DNA of 64,000 nt from Xenophilus arseniciresistens (GTDB lineage: Bacteria > Pseudomonadota > Gammaproteobacteria > Burkholderiales > Burkholderiaceae_C). Numbering within the stretch: the stretch's first letter is position 1; every line of letters starts with the position of its first letter. The stretch lies in contig NZ_JAQIPB010000011.1 in NCBI RefSeq assembly GCF_028023875.1, forward strand, positions 1 through 64,000, read 5' to 3'. Below the pieces are notes generated by a model. The model was given only the letters and a program-made list of their open reading frames with translations, did not search any database and was not told where the DNA came from. Both the position numbers and the translations under genes were made by a program. Shown in pieces: positions 9,352 through 17,716 of this stretch.

Positions 9352-9828
9352 ATGAGCGCGCCGCTGGACCGCATCGACCGCCAGTTGCTGCAAAGCCTGC
9401 AGGCCGACGCGCGCCAGAGCGCGCAGGCGCTGTCCGAGGCGGTTCACCTCTCGGCCCGCGCCACGCTCAGCCGCATCCGCAGGCTGCAGGAAGAGGGCCT
9501 CATCGAAGGCTGCCATGCGCACATCCAGCGCGCCGCACTCGGCGAGCATGTGGCGCTGTTCGCCGAAGTCACGCTCAAGGACCAGCGCCCGGCCACGGTG
9601 CAGCGCTTCGAGCGCCATGTGGCCGCCTGCCGCGAGGTGGTGGGCTGCTGGCTGGTCAGCGGCGCCTATGACTACCTGCTGCGCCTGGGCTGCCGCGACC
9701 TGGCGCACTACCGCGCCCTGACGGACGCCTGGCTGGCCGACGTGGGCCTTGGCATCGAGCGCATCGTGAGCCTGACCGAGCTGCAGACGGTCAAGGAGTT
9801 CACGGGCTTTCCGCTGCCGCCCGCGTAG
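9352..9828 (+). CDS. Lrp/AsnC family transcriptional regulator
   Basis: A 158-residue feast/famine regulator. The N-terminal helix-turn-helix (IDRQLLQSLQADARQSAQAL, then LSARATLSRIRRLQEEGLI) is followed by the RAM ligand-binding beta-alpha domain from about residue 65. It stands directly upstream of ornithine cyclodeaminase and arginase, so it probably controls ornithine/arginine catabolism. Lrp-type regulators such as PutR and OcdR-like proteins do this in other proteobacteria. Two dyads in the downstream intergenic region are candidate binding sites. Confidence 0.93.
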   Translation: MSAPLDRIDRQLLQSLQADARQSAQALSEAVHLSARATLSRIRRLQEEGLIEGCHAHIQRAALGEHVALFAEVTLKDQRPATVQRFERHVAACREVVGCWLVSGAYDYLLRLGCRDLAHYRALTDAWLADVGLGIERIVSLTELQTVKEFTGFPLPPA

Positions 9829-9840
9829 CGCCCGGCCGCT

Positions 9841-9922
9841 CGCTTCCGAAACGGAAGCGCCGCCCCGCCGCCAGGCGCCGAATCCGCGGCTGCGCGCCCT
9901 CGCAACGTCCATTGCGGGGCGC
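9841..9922. promoter_or_regulatory. Two dyads upstream of ocd, candidate Lrp sites
   Basis: Between the Lrp gene and ornithine cyclodeaminase are two inverted repeats. CGCTTCCG/CGGAAGCG (9841-9848 and 9852-9859, 3-nt centre) could be a short terminator or an operator. CGCAA-N6-TTGCG (9901-9916) is flanked by further imperfect pairing of GCGCCC and GGGCGC. A TAGACT hexamer at 9932-9937 could be the -10 of the ocd promoter. Assignment to the neighbouring Lrp regulator is inference. Confidence 0.35.
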
Positions 9923-9982
9923 TGCCACTCCTAGACTTTTGTGTGCGCAGGCCCTGGCGGCCTGTGACCTCAGGAGTGCGTC

Positions 9983-11065
9983 ATGACTGCCGTCACCACC
10001 CGTTATGTCGATGTGCACGACCTGCAGCGGCTGGCACGCCTGCTGGGCGTGCCGCGCATGCTGCGCGAGCTGCGCGCCTGCATCGAAGAGGACTTCCTGC
10101 GCTGGGAGGCGTTCGAGATGAGCGCGCGCACGGCCCACCACTGGCCCGTGGGCGTGATCGAGCTGATGCCGGTGTCCGACGCGCGGCACTACGCCTTCAA
10201 GTACGTCAACGGCCACCCCGGCAACCCGCGCCTGCACCGGCCCACGGTGATGGCCTTCGGCGTGCTGGCCGAAGCGCGCACGGGCTTCCCGCTGCTGCTT
10301 TGCGAACTGACCTTCACCACGGCGCTGCGCACGGCCGCCACCTCAGTACTGGCCGCGCGGGCCCTGGCGCGGCCGGGCGCGCGCAGCATGGCGCTCATCG
10401 GCAACGGCGCGCAGTCCGAATTCCAGGCGCTGGCCTTCATGGACGGCCTGGGCATCCGCGAGCTGCGGCTGTTCGACGTCGATCCGCAGGCCAGCGCCAA
10501 GCTAGCCGCCAACCTGGCGCCCTGGGTGCAAAGCGGCGCGCTGCAAAAGATCCACCGCGCCGCCAGCGTGGCCGAAGCCGTGCAGGGCGCCGACATCGTG
10601 ACCACGGCCACGGCCCGCAAGGCCCGCGCCGCCGTGCTGAGTGCAGACATGGTGGCCCCGGGGACGCACCTCAATGCCGTGGGCGGCGACTGCCCGGGCA
10701 AGACCGAGCTGGCGCCCGCGCTGGTGGCGCGCAGCGATGTCTTCGTCGAATACGAGCCGCAGACCCGCATCGAAGGCGAGCTGCAGCAGATGCCGCAGGA
10801 CTTTCCCGCAATGCCCTTGTGGCAGGTGCTGGCCGGCCGCGCGGCGGGGCGCACGCAGGCGCAGCAGATCACGCTCTTCGATTCGGTGGGCTTCGCGCTG
10901 GAGGACTTCTCGGCCCTGCGCTACGTGCATGGCCTGGCCCAGGCGCATGGCGTGGGCCGGGGCATCGACCTGGTGCCGGCCCTCGATGACCCCAAGGACC
11001 TGTTCGGCGCGCTGCTGGCGCCGCAGGCGGCGGCCGCGCAACTGATCGAAGACTTTCCAGCCTGA
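9983..11065 (+). CDS. Ornithine cyclodeaminase
   Basis: A 360-residue enzyme of the ornithine cyclodeaminase/mu-crystallin family, which converts L-ornithine to L-proline and ammonia using bound NAD. The characteristic segment ELTFTTALRTAATSVLAAR is present, as is the dinucleotide loop ALIGNGAQSEFQALAF. The start has a CAGGAG ribosome-binding site. Arginase follows after 14 bp, so the pair turns arginine into proline. PutA, encoded 11 kb downstream, would then oxidise proline to glutamate. Confidence 0.93.
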   Translation: MTAVTTRYVDVHDLQRLARLLGVPRMLRELRACIEEDFLRWEAFEMSARTAHHWPVGVIELMPVSDARHYAFKYVNGHPGNPRLHRPTVMAFGVLAEARTGFPLLLCELTFTTALRTAATSVLAARALARPGARSMALIGNGAQSEFQALAFMDGLGIRELRLFDVDPQASAKLAANLAPWVQSGALQKIHRAASVAEAVQGADIVTTATARKARAAVLSADMVAPGTHLNAVGGDCPGKTELAPALVARSDVFVEYEPQTRIEGELQQMPQDFPAMPLWQVLAGRAAGRTQAQQITLFDSVGFALEDFSALRYVHGLAQAHGVGRGIDLVPALDDPKDLFGALLAPQAAAAQLIEDFPA

Positions 11066-11079
11066 GGAGGAATGCCACG

Positions 11080-12036
11080 ATGAAGCACGACATGCTCCCG
11101 CGCCCGCTGGCGCTGATCGGCGCCGAAGTCGGCGAAGGCGCCAGCGATGCCGGCTGCAAGTGGGGCTCGCAGGCGCTGCGCGAGCGGGGCCTGGCCGCGC
11201 ATCTGCGCGCCAGCGGGCGGGCTGCGCGGTGGACCGGCATGGTGCGCGCGCCCGCGGCGCGGCACAGCGCGCAGCGCCTGCGCGCGGTGGAGCACTTCAG
11301 CGCCGCGCTGGCGCAGCAGGTGCTGGGGCCGGCGCGCGCGGGCGCGCTGCCCGTGGTGGTGGGGGGCGACCATTCCTGCGCCGTCGGCACCTGGAGCGCG
11401 GTGGCCGAGCACTGGCGCGCGCAAGGCGACATCGGCCTGGTGTGGATCGACGCGCACCTGGACGCGCACACGCCGGCCACCTCGCTCAGCGGCGCGCCGC
11501 ACGGCATGCCCGTGGCCGCGCTGCTGGGGCATGGCAGCCCGGGCCTGGCCCTGCTGCAGGGCTGGGCCGGCAAGCTCAAGCCGCACAACCTCGTCATCCT
11601 CGGCGCGCGCAGTTTCGAAGCCGGCGAACAGGCGCTGCTCACGCGCCTGGGCGTGCGCGTGATGTACATGGAAGAGGTGGCGCGGCGCGGCTTTGGCGCC
11701 TGCTTTGCTGAAGCGCTGGCGCTGGTGCAGCGCCACACCGTGGCCTGGGGGCTGAGCTTCGACCTCGACGCGCTGGACCCCGCCGACGCGCCCGGCACCG
11801 GCACGCCCGTGGCGGCGGGCATCGCGCTGGCCGATGCGCTGGCCGCCCTGCGCGGCTGCGCGGCAGACCCGGCCTGCGCGGCGCTGGAGCTGGTGGAATA
11901 CAACCCGCTGCACGATGCCGATGGCCGCACGGCCCGCGCCGCCTTTGCGCTGCTCAAGGCGATGACGGCGCCGCAGGGGCGCGGGGCCCGGCCGGCGCCG
12001 TGTGCGGCCGCGCAAGCCTGCGCCGAACTCAGTTGA
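11080..12036 (+). CDS. rocF: Arginase
   Basis: A 318-residue ureohydrolase that splits arginine into ornithine and urea with a binuclear manganese centre. Metal ligands are visible in VGGDHS (His98), IDAHLDAHTP (Asp124, His126, Asp128) and SFDLDALDP. A strong GAGGAGG ribosome-binding site precedes the ATG. It is co-directional with ornithine cyclodeaminase and its end overlaps the end of the convergent AraC gene by 8 bp. Agmatinase-like activities are possible in this superfamily, but the pairing with ornithine cyclodeaminase favours arginase. Confidence 0.9.
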   Translation: MKHDMLPRPLALIGAEVGEGASDAGCKWGSQALRERGLAAHLRASGRAARWTGMVRAPAARHSAQRLRAVEHFSAALAQQVLGPARAGALPVVVGGDHSCAVGTWSAVAEHWRAQGDIGLVWIDAHLDAHTPATSLSGAPHGMPVAALLGHGSPGLALLQGWAGKLKPHNLVILGARSFEAGEQALLTRLGVRVMYMEEVARRGFGACFAEALALVQRHTVAWGLSFDLDALDPADAPGTGTPVAAGIALADALAALRGCAADPACAALELVEYNPLHDADGRTARAAFALLKAMTAPQGRGARPAPCAAAQACAELS

Positions 12037-13003
12037 CGGCCGCGCCCTGGCGCCGGTAGTCGGAGGGCGAAAGGCCCGTGTGCGCGCGGAAGGCGCGGCT
12101 GAAGTGCGCGCTGCTGTTGAAGCCCCAGGAAAAGGCGATCTCGGTGATGCTGCGCGTGGCCTGGGTGGCGTCGCGCAGCTCGCGCATGCAGCCTTCGAGG
12201 CGGCGCTGCAGGATGTACTGCGCCAGCGTGCCTTCGCCCTCGCCTTCGTGCTCGCCGAAGCTCTTGTGCAGCAGGCGCTTGCTGCAGTTCAGCGCCTGGG
12301 CGATGCCTTCGATGGACAGCGAGGCGTCGTGCAGGTGCCGGCCCACATGGGCGCGGATGCGGTCGCGCATGGCCTCGGCCTGCGTGGCCGCCGTGCCCTG
12401 GCCGGCCAGGTCGCACAGCGACAGCCGCACCAGCTCGGTGATCAGGTCGCCCGCGCCGCGCGCGGCCTGCGCGGACATGCTGGGCAGCTCCAGGTAGGTG
12501 CTGCGCATGGCCTCCAGCGCCACGCGCGAAATGCCCGCCGTGCCGCCCACCAGCCGGCCCATCAGTTCCTGCAGCCGCAGCCCCGAGGCCGCGAGCTGCT
12601 CCTTGGGCACCATCACGATCAGGTGCTGCGAGCGTTCGGGGTTCTGCACCACGTAGCGGCCCGTGGTGTCGTAGATGGCCCAGGCGCCGGGCCGCGCGCG
12701 CGCCTGCCGGCCGTGCTGCTCCACGCTGGCCAGGCCCTGCCAGGGCGCGACGATCTTGAGGTAGGGCGCATCGCTGTGCTGCGCGCTGCGCGTGGCCATC
12801 TGCGTGACGCGGTGGCGGTTGGCTTCCAGCCGCACCATCAGCACGTCGCCCGCGCGGGTGCTGTGCAGGTGGCCGTCGAACTCGGTGTCGCCATACACGT
12901 CCGACTGCAGGCCGTAGAACAGCCCGGCCATCCAGTCATGCCAGGCGCCCACGGTCTCGCGCGCGGGCATGCCGTCGGTGCTCAGGGACAGGGCGGTGGA
13001 CAT
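12029..13003 (-). CDS. AraC family transcriptional regulator
   Basis: A 324-residue regulator. The start at 13003 gives an N-terminal AraC_binding_2-type domain (PARETVGAWHDWMAGLFYGL), as found in FeaR-like regulators. The C-terminal AraC/XylS domain has two helix-turn-helix motifs (SIEGIAQALNCSKRLLHKSF, and SITEIAFSWGFNSSAHFSRA). It is divergent from the LIV-type ABC operon that ends in an aldehyde dehydrogenase, which it likely activates. FeaR similarly controls an aromatic aldehyde dehydrogenase in E. coli; the parallel is inference. Confidence 0.92.
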   Translation of the reverse strand: MSTALSLSTDGMPARETVGAWHDWMAGLFYGLQSDVYGDTEFDGHLHSTRAGDVLMVRLEANRHRVTQMATRSAQHSDAPYLKIVAPWQGLASVEQHGRQARARPGAWAIYDTTGRYVVQNPERSQHLIVMVPKEQLAASGLRLQELMGRLVGGTAGISRVALEAMRSTYLELPSMSAQAARGAGDLITELVRLSLCDLAGQGTAATQAEAMRDRIRAHVGRHLHDASLSIEGIAQALNCSKRLLHKSFGEHEGEGEGTLAQYILQRRLEGCMRELRDATQATRSITEIAFSWGFNSSAHFSRAFRAHTGLSPSDYRRQGAAVN

Positions 13004-13193
13004 GGCCGCCGAGTATGGAGCGCAAAGCCATCTCCGATTCGCCGTGTGGTTGCATTCACGGTCAGGGTTAACCCCGGGCATCGTGCGCCGCCGGTCAAGC
13101 CAATGGTGCGCCGCCGGCCAAGCCGGCTGCGCGCGGCTGCGCCACCATTTGCGCCAGCCGTGCCCCGCCGGGGCCGATGAGGAGACAAGCGCC

Positions 13194-14432
13194 ATGAGCA
13201 GGAACAACCACAAGACCCCGAACCTTGCGCGCCGGCTGCTGCTGGGCGCCGCCACGCTGAGCCTGGCGGGCGTGCCGCTGGCGCAGGCGCAGGAGGCGCC
13301 CAAGTCGGTGCGCATCGGCTGGGCCATCGCCAAGACCGGCCCCAACGCGGGCGGCACGGCCACCACCGTCACGCCCAACTACCAGATGTGGGTCAAGGAG
13401 ATCAACGACGCGGGCGGCCTGATGCTCAAGGCCCATGGCAAGCGCGTGCCCATCGAAGTGGTGGAGTACGACGACCGCTCCAGCTCCGAAGAGGCCGTGC
13501 GCGCCACCGAGCGCCTGATCACGCAGGACAAGGTGGACTTCGTGCTGCCGCCCTGGGGCACGGCCAACAACCTGGCCGTGGGCCCCACCTACGAGAAGCA
13601 CAAGTACCCGCTGCTGGCCGCCACTTCGGTGACCGACAAGGCGCCCGATCTGGCAAAGCGCTGGAAGCACGCCTTCTTCTTCCTGGGCACCGGCACGCAG
13701 TACGCCGAGGCGCTGGTGGGCTACCTCGAAGAAGCCAGGAAGGCCGGCAAGATCGGCGACAGGATCGCGATGGTCAACATCGCCGACGGCTTCGGTGTGG
13801 AGCTGTCCAACGCCGCGCGCAAGGCCGCCGCCAGGCATGGCTTCACGCTGGTCTACGACAAGAGCTACCCGATCGGCACGCAGGACATGACGCCCATCCT
13901 CAACGAGGTCAAGGGCAAGGGCGCCGATGTGTTCGTGGCCTTCTCCTACCCGCCCGACACGGTGATGATCACCGACCAGGCGCGCGTGATCGGCTTCAAC
14001 CCCAAGGTCATGTTCACGGGCGTGGGCACGCAGTTCCCCATGTACAAGGCCAAGTTCGGCGCCGCGGCCGAAGGCATCATGGGCCCGGGCGGCGTGGACT
14101 TCGACAGCCCCGCCATCAAGGACTACTTCGCGCGCCACAAGGCCTTCTCGGGCCAGGAGCCCGACCGCTTCGCCAGCACCGTGCAGTACGCGGCGCTGCA
14201 GGTGCTGCAGCAGTCCATCGAACGCGTGGGCAAGATCGACCGCGAGGCCGTCACGCAGGAGATCCGAAGCGGCAGCTTCGACACCATCCTGGGTCCGCTG
14301 AAGCTCGAGAACCAGCTCTTCAACAACCTGTGGTGGGTGGGCCAGTGGCAAAGCGGCGAGTTCTACGCCGTCGCGCCATCGAACAAGAAGGGCGCCAAGC
14401 CCGCCGTGCTGCCCAAGCCCGCCTGGAAATGA
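13194..14432 (+). CDS. LIV-type ABC transporter substrate-binding protein
   Basis: A 412-residue periplasmic binding protein of the branched-chain amino-acid (Leu/Ile/Val) receptor class, with a signal peptide ending in PLAQAQ. The mature part shows the fold typical of this class, with repeated segments such as VPIEVVEYDDRSSSEEAVRA and GYLEEARKAG. A GAGGAGA ribosome-binding site precedes the ATG at 13194. It is the first gene of an operon in which each next gene overlaps by ATGA or 8 bp. Members of this class also carry aromatic acids or amides, and the linked aldehyde dehydrogenase hints at an aromatic substrate. Confidence 0.93.
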   Translation: MSRNNHKTPNLARRLLLGAATLSLAGVPLAQAQEAPKSVRIGWAIAKTGPNAGGTATTVTPNYQMWVKEINDAGGLMLKAHGKRVPIEVVEYDDRSSSEEAVRATERLITQDKVDFVLPPWGTANNLAVGPTYEKHKYPLLAATSVTDKAPDLAKRWKHAFFFLGTGTQYAEALVGYLEEARKAGKIGDRIAMVNIADGFGVELSNAARKAAARHGFTLVYDKSYPIGTQDMTPILNEVKGKGADVFVAFSYPPDTVMITDQARVIGFNPKVMFTGVGTQFPMYKAKFGAAAEGIMGPGGVDFDSPAIKDYFARHKAFSGQEPDRFASTVQYAALQVLQQSIERVGKIDREAVTQEIRSGSFDTILGPLKLENQLFNNLWWVGQWQSGEFYAVAPSNKKGAKPAVLPKPAWK

Positions 14433-15304
14433 ACTTTCTGGATGTGCTGCTGGCCGGCGCCACGCTGGGCGGGCTGTACGGGCTGGTCGCGATGGGGCTC
14501 ACGCTGCAATACGGCGTGGCCCGCATCATGAATCTCTCGTATGGTGAATTCCTGATCGCGCCGGCCTTCCTGGCCTATGTGCTGGTCACGGGCCTGGGCT
14601 GGTCGCCGCTGGCGGTGCTGCTGCTGGCGCTGCCGCTGGGCTTTGCCGTGCAGTGGGGCGTGTACCAGCTGCTGCTGACGCCGCTGGTGCGCCGCACGGG
14701 CGCCGGCCCGCAGCTCGAAGTCGATTCCATCCTCGCCACCTTCGGCCTGCTCTTCGTGGTGCAGGGCGTGATGCTGGTCATCTTCGGCGGCAACTACCAC
14801 AGCTACGACTACCTCTCGGTGCCGGTGAACATCCTGGGCAGCACGGTGGCGGCCAACCGGCTGCTGGTGCTGGTGGCGGCGCTGGTGCTGGGCGTGGGCC
14901 TGTACCTGCTGATGACGCGCACGCGCATGGGCACGGTGGTGCGGGCCGTCGCGGTGGCGCCGCGCTTCGCGCCGCTGGTGGGCATCCAGGTGCGGCAGAC
15001 CGCGGCGCTGGCCTTCGGCCTGGGCGGTGCGCTGGTGGCCTGCAGCGGCGTGCTGGTCAGCATGTTCCTGCCTTTCTCGGCCGCCATGGGCACGCTGTTC
15101 GCGATGAAGGCGCTGATCGTGGTCATCATGGGCGGCGTGGGCAACCTCATGGGCTGCCTGGTGGCCGGCCTGCTGCTGGGCTTTGCCGAAACGCTGGTCG
15201 CCAGCTTCGTCGACCCGGGCCTGACGCTGGCCGTCAACTACGCGCTGTTCCTGGTCGTGCTGCTGGTGCGGCCCACGGGCCTGTTCGGGAGGGCGGCGCG
15301 ATGA
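14429..15304 (+). CDS. livH: LIV-type ABC permease (LivH-like)
   Basis: A 291-residue integral membrane protein with about eight hydrophobic segments and the conserved family N-terminus (GATLGGLYGLVAMGLTLQYG, then RIMNLSYGEF). It forms one half of the inner-membrane channel with the next gene product. The ATG overlaps the stop of the binding-protein gene. The symbol reflects family, not proven leucine transport. Confidence 0.93.
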   Translation: MNFLDVLLAGATLGGLYGLVAMGLTLQYGVARIMNLSYGEFLIAPAFLAYVLVTGLGWSPLAVLLLALPLGFAVQWGVYQLLLTPLVRRTGAGPQLEVDSILATFGLLFVVQGVMLVIFGGNYHSYDYLSVPVNILGSTVAANRLLVLVAALVLGVGLYLLMTRTRMGTVVRAVAVAPRFAPLVGIQVRQTAALAFGLGGALVACSGVLVSMFLPFSAAMGTLFAMKALIVVIMGGVGNLMGCLVAGLLLGFAETLVASFVDPGLTLAVNYALFLVVLLVRPTGLFGRAAR

Positions 15305-16224
15305 TGATGAATCGCAAGGAACTGTTCGGCTGGGGCCTGGGCGCCCTGGTGGTCGCGGCACTGGCCGTGCTGCCGCTGTGGCTGCAAAGCGACTACGTGC
15401 TCTCGCTGCTCATCAGCGTGCTGATGTACAGCGTGCTGGCCACGGCCTGGGCGCTGTTCTCGGGGCCCACGCGCTACGTGTCGCTGGCCACCGTGGCCTT
15501 CTTCGGCCTGGGTGCCTACACCACGGCCGTGCTCAGCGAATCGCTGCCCTGGCCCGCGGTGCTGGGCGTGGCGCTGGTGCTGGGCGCGGTGCTCGCACTG
15601 CTGGTGGGGCTGGCCACCTTGCGGCTGTCGGGCGTGTACTTCGTGATCTTCAGCTTCGGGCTGGCCGAGCTGACCAAGCAGCTCGTGACCTGGTGGGAAG
15701 TGAACATCACCAAGGAGATCGGCCGCTACGTGTTCGTGGAGATCACGCAGCAGCACATCTACTGGCAACTGCTCGCGCTGCTGGCGCTGGTGCTGGGCCT
15801 GCGTGCGCTCATCAACCGCACGCGGCTTGGCCTGGCGCTGCGCGTGATCGGCGAGGACGAAACCGTGGCCGTGCACGTGGGCATCAACACCACGCGCGCC
15901 AAGGTGCTGCTGTTCGCGCTGTCGGCCGTGTTCATGACGGTGACGGGTGCCGTCATGGCCCCGCGCTGGACTTATATCGACCCCAGCATCGCCTTCGCGC
16001 CGGTGATCTCCTTCCAGACGCTGATCATGGCGCTGCTGGGTGGCGCGGGCGCGCTCTTCGGTCCGCTGCTGGGTGCGGTGCCGCTGGTGCTGCTGTTCGA
16101 ATATCTGTCGGCGCATTTCCCCAACCACTTCTCGATCCTGCTGGGGCTGGTGTTCATGGTGATCGTCTATCTGGTGCCCCGGGGGCTGGCCAGCCTTGTG
16201 CAGCGCCGCAGGAGCACGCGATGA
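15301..16224 (+). CDS. livM: LIV-type ABC permease (LivM-like)
   Basis: A 307-residue membrane permease with about nine hydrophobic segments. It carries LivM landmarks: LFSGPTRYVSLATVAFFGLGAY near the N-terminus, RLGLALRVIGEDETVA in the cytoplasmic coupling region, and MALLGGAGALFGPLLGA near the C-terminus. Its start overlaps the livH stop (ATGA) and its stop overlaps the livG start in the same way. Confidence 0.93.
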   Translation: MMMNRKELFGWGLGALVVAALAVLPLWLQSDYVLSLLISVLMYSVLATAWALFSGPTRYVSLATVAFFGLGAYTTAVLSESLPWPAVLGVALVLGAVLALLVGLATLRLSGVYFVIFSFGLAELTKQLVTWWEVNITKEIGRYVFVEITQQHIYWQLLALLALVLGLRALINRTRLGLALRVIGEDETVAVHVGINTTRAKVLLFALSAVFMTVTGAVMAPRWTYIDPSIAFAPVISFQTLIMALLGGAGALFGPLLGAVPLVLLFEYLSAHFPNHFSILLGLVFMVIVYLVPRGLASLVQRRRSTR

Positions 16225-16976
16225 GCGCGCTGCTGGAACTCAAGGGCGTCACGCGCCGCTTCGGCGGGCTGGTGGCCGTCAACGGCCTGAGCCTTTCGGT
16301 GCAGGCCGGCGAGGTGGTGGGCCTGCTCGGGCCCAACGGCTCGGGCAAGACCACGGCCATGAACCTGGTCTCGGGGGCGCTGCCCTGCAACGGCGGCGAG
16401 ATCGTCTTCGATGGCCGGCGCATCAGCGGCCTGGCCAGCCACCAGATCGCGCGGCTGGGCGTGGCGCGCACCTTCCAGCTGGTGCGCGTGCTGGGCGGCA
16501 TGAGCTGCCTGGAGAACGTGGAGGCCGGCCTGGCCTTCCGCCCGCAGGGCCTGCACGGCCGCGCCGCGCGCGAAAGGGCGCAGCAGCTGCTCGAACGCGT
16601 GGGCCTGGGCACCCAGGCCGTGCTGCCCGCGGGCGAGCTGACCTACATCGACCAGAAGCGGCTGGAACTGGCGCGCGCGCTGGCGCTGGCGCCGCGCCTG
16701 CTGCTGCTGGACGAATGGCTGGCCGGCCTGAACCCGACCGAGCTGCAGCAGGGCATCGCGCTGATCCGCTCGCTGAGCGCCGACGGCCTCACGCTGCTGC
16801 TGGTGGAGCATGTGATGGACGCCGTGCATGCGCTGTGCACGCGCTGCGTGGTGATGAACGCGGGCACCAAGATCGCCGACGGGCCCACGCGCGAGGTGCT
16901 GTCGGACCCGCAGGTGATCCGCGCGTATCTGGGCGAGGACGAGAACGACGCACAGGCGGAGGCGGCCCATGCTTGA
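16221..16976 (+). CDS. livG: LIV-type ABC ATPase (LivG-like)
   Basis: A 251-residue ATP-binding subunit. Walker A is GPNGSGKTT and Walker B is LLLLDEWLAGLNPTE. The switch histidine lies in LLVEHVMD. The ABC signature, normally LSGGQ or LSYGQ, is LTYID in the segment ELTYIDQKRLELARAL. This divergence has relatives in one LivG subfamily as far as I recall, but it departs from the textbook motif. The gene overlaps livM and livF. Confidence 0.92.
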   Translation: MSALLELKGVTRRFGGLVAVNGLSLSVQAGEVVGLLGPNGSGKTTAMNLVSGALPCNGGEIVFDGRRISGLASHQIARLGVARTFQLVRVLGGMSCLENVEAGLAFRPQGLHGRAARERAQQLLERVGLGTQAVLPAGELTYIDQKRLELARALALAPRLLLLDEWLAGLNPTELQQGIALIRSLSADGLTLLLVEHVMDAVHALCTRCVVMNAGTKIADGPTREVLSDPQVIRAYLGEDENDAQAEAAHA

Positions 16977-17688
16977 AGTGCGCAACGTGTCGGTGCGCTA
17001 TGGCCAGCACGAGGCGCTGCATGGCGTATCGCTGGACGTGGCGCCGGGCGAGATCGTGGTCATGCTGGGCGCCAACGGCGCCGGCAAGTCCTCCTTCCTC
17101 AAGGCGCTGGGCGGCATGGTGAAGGCCGAACCCGGCGCGCGCGCCACCCTCGGCGGCGCCGACCTCATGCAGCTGCCCGCGCATCGCATCGTCGAGGCCG
17201 GCCTGGCGCTGGTGCCCGAAGGCCGCGGCGTGTTCGGCGACCTGACGGTGCGCGAGAACCTGCAGCTGGGCGCGCACCCGGCCCGCGCGCGCGCCGGCGA
17301 GGCGCAGATGCGCGAGCGCGTGTTCCAGCTTTTTCCCAAGCTGGCGCAGCGGCTGAACCAGGCCGTGCGCACGATGAGCGGCGGCGAGCAGCAGATGGTG
17401 GCCGTGGGCCGCGCGCTGATGTCGCAGCCCGAAATCCTGCTGCTCGATGAACCTTCGCTGGGCCTGTCGCCTCTGATGTGCAAGGAGCTGTTCGCGGCGC
17501 TGGCGCGCATCCGCAGCCTGGGCGTGGGCGTGCTGCTGGTGGAGCAGAACGCGCGCCAGAGCCTGGCCATCGCCGACCGCGGCTACCTGATCGAGACCGG
17601 CCGCCTGGTCGGCGCCGGCAGTGCCCGCGACCTGCAGAACGACCCCGCGGTCCGTCGTGCCTATCTGGGCGCGGCGGCCGTTCATTGA
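16969..17688 (+). CDS. livF: LIV-type ABC ATPase (LivF-like)
   Basis: A 239-residue ATP-binding subunit, the second ATPase of the transporter. Walker A is GANGAGKSS, the signature is MSGGEQQM, Walker B is ILLLDEPSLGLSP, and the switch histidine is replaced by Gln in LLVEQNARQ, as is usual in LivF. It starts 8 bp inside livG and is followed 28 bp later by the aldehyde dehydrogenase gene. Confidence 0.94.
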   Translation: MLEVRNVSVRYGQHEALHGVSLDVAPGEIVVMLGANGAGKSSFLKALGGMVKAEPGARATLGGADLMQLPAHRIVEAGLALVPEGRGVFGDLTVRENLQLGAHPARARAGEAQMRERVFQLFPKLAQRLNQAVRTMSGGEQQMVAVGRALMSQPEILLLDEPSLGLSPLMCKELFAALARIRSLGVGVLLVEQNARQSLAIADRGYLIETGRLVGAGSARDLQNDPAVRRAYLGAAAVH

Positions 17689-17716
17689 ACCCCTCTTGAT
17701 CCCCAAGGAAGCAACC

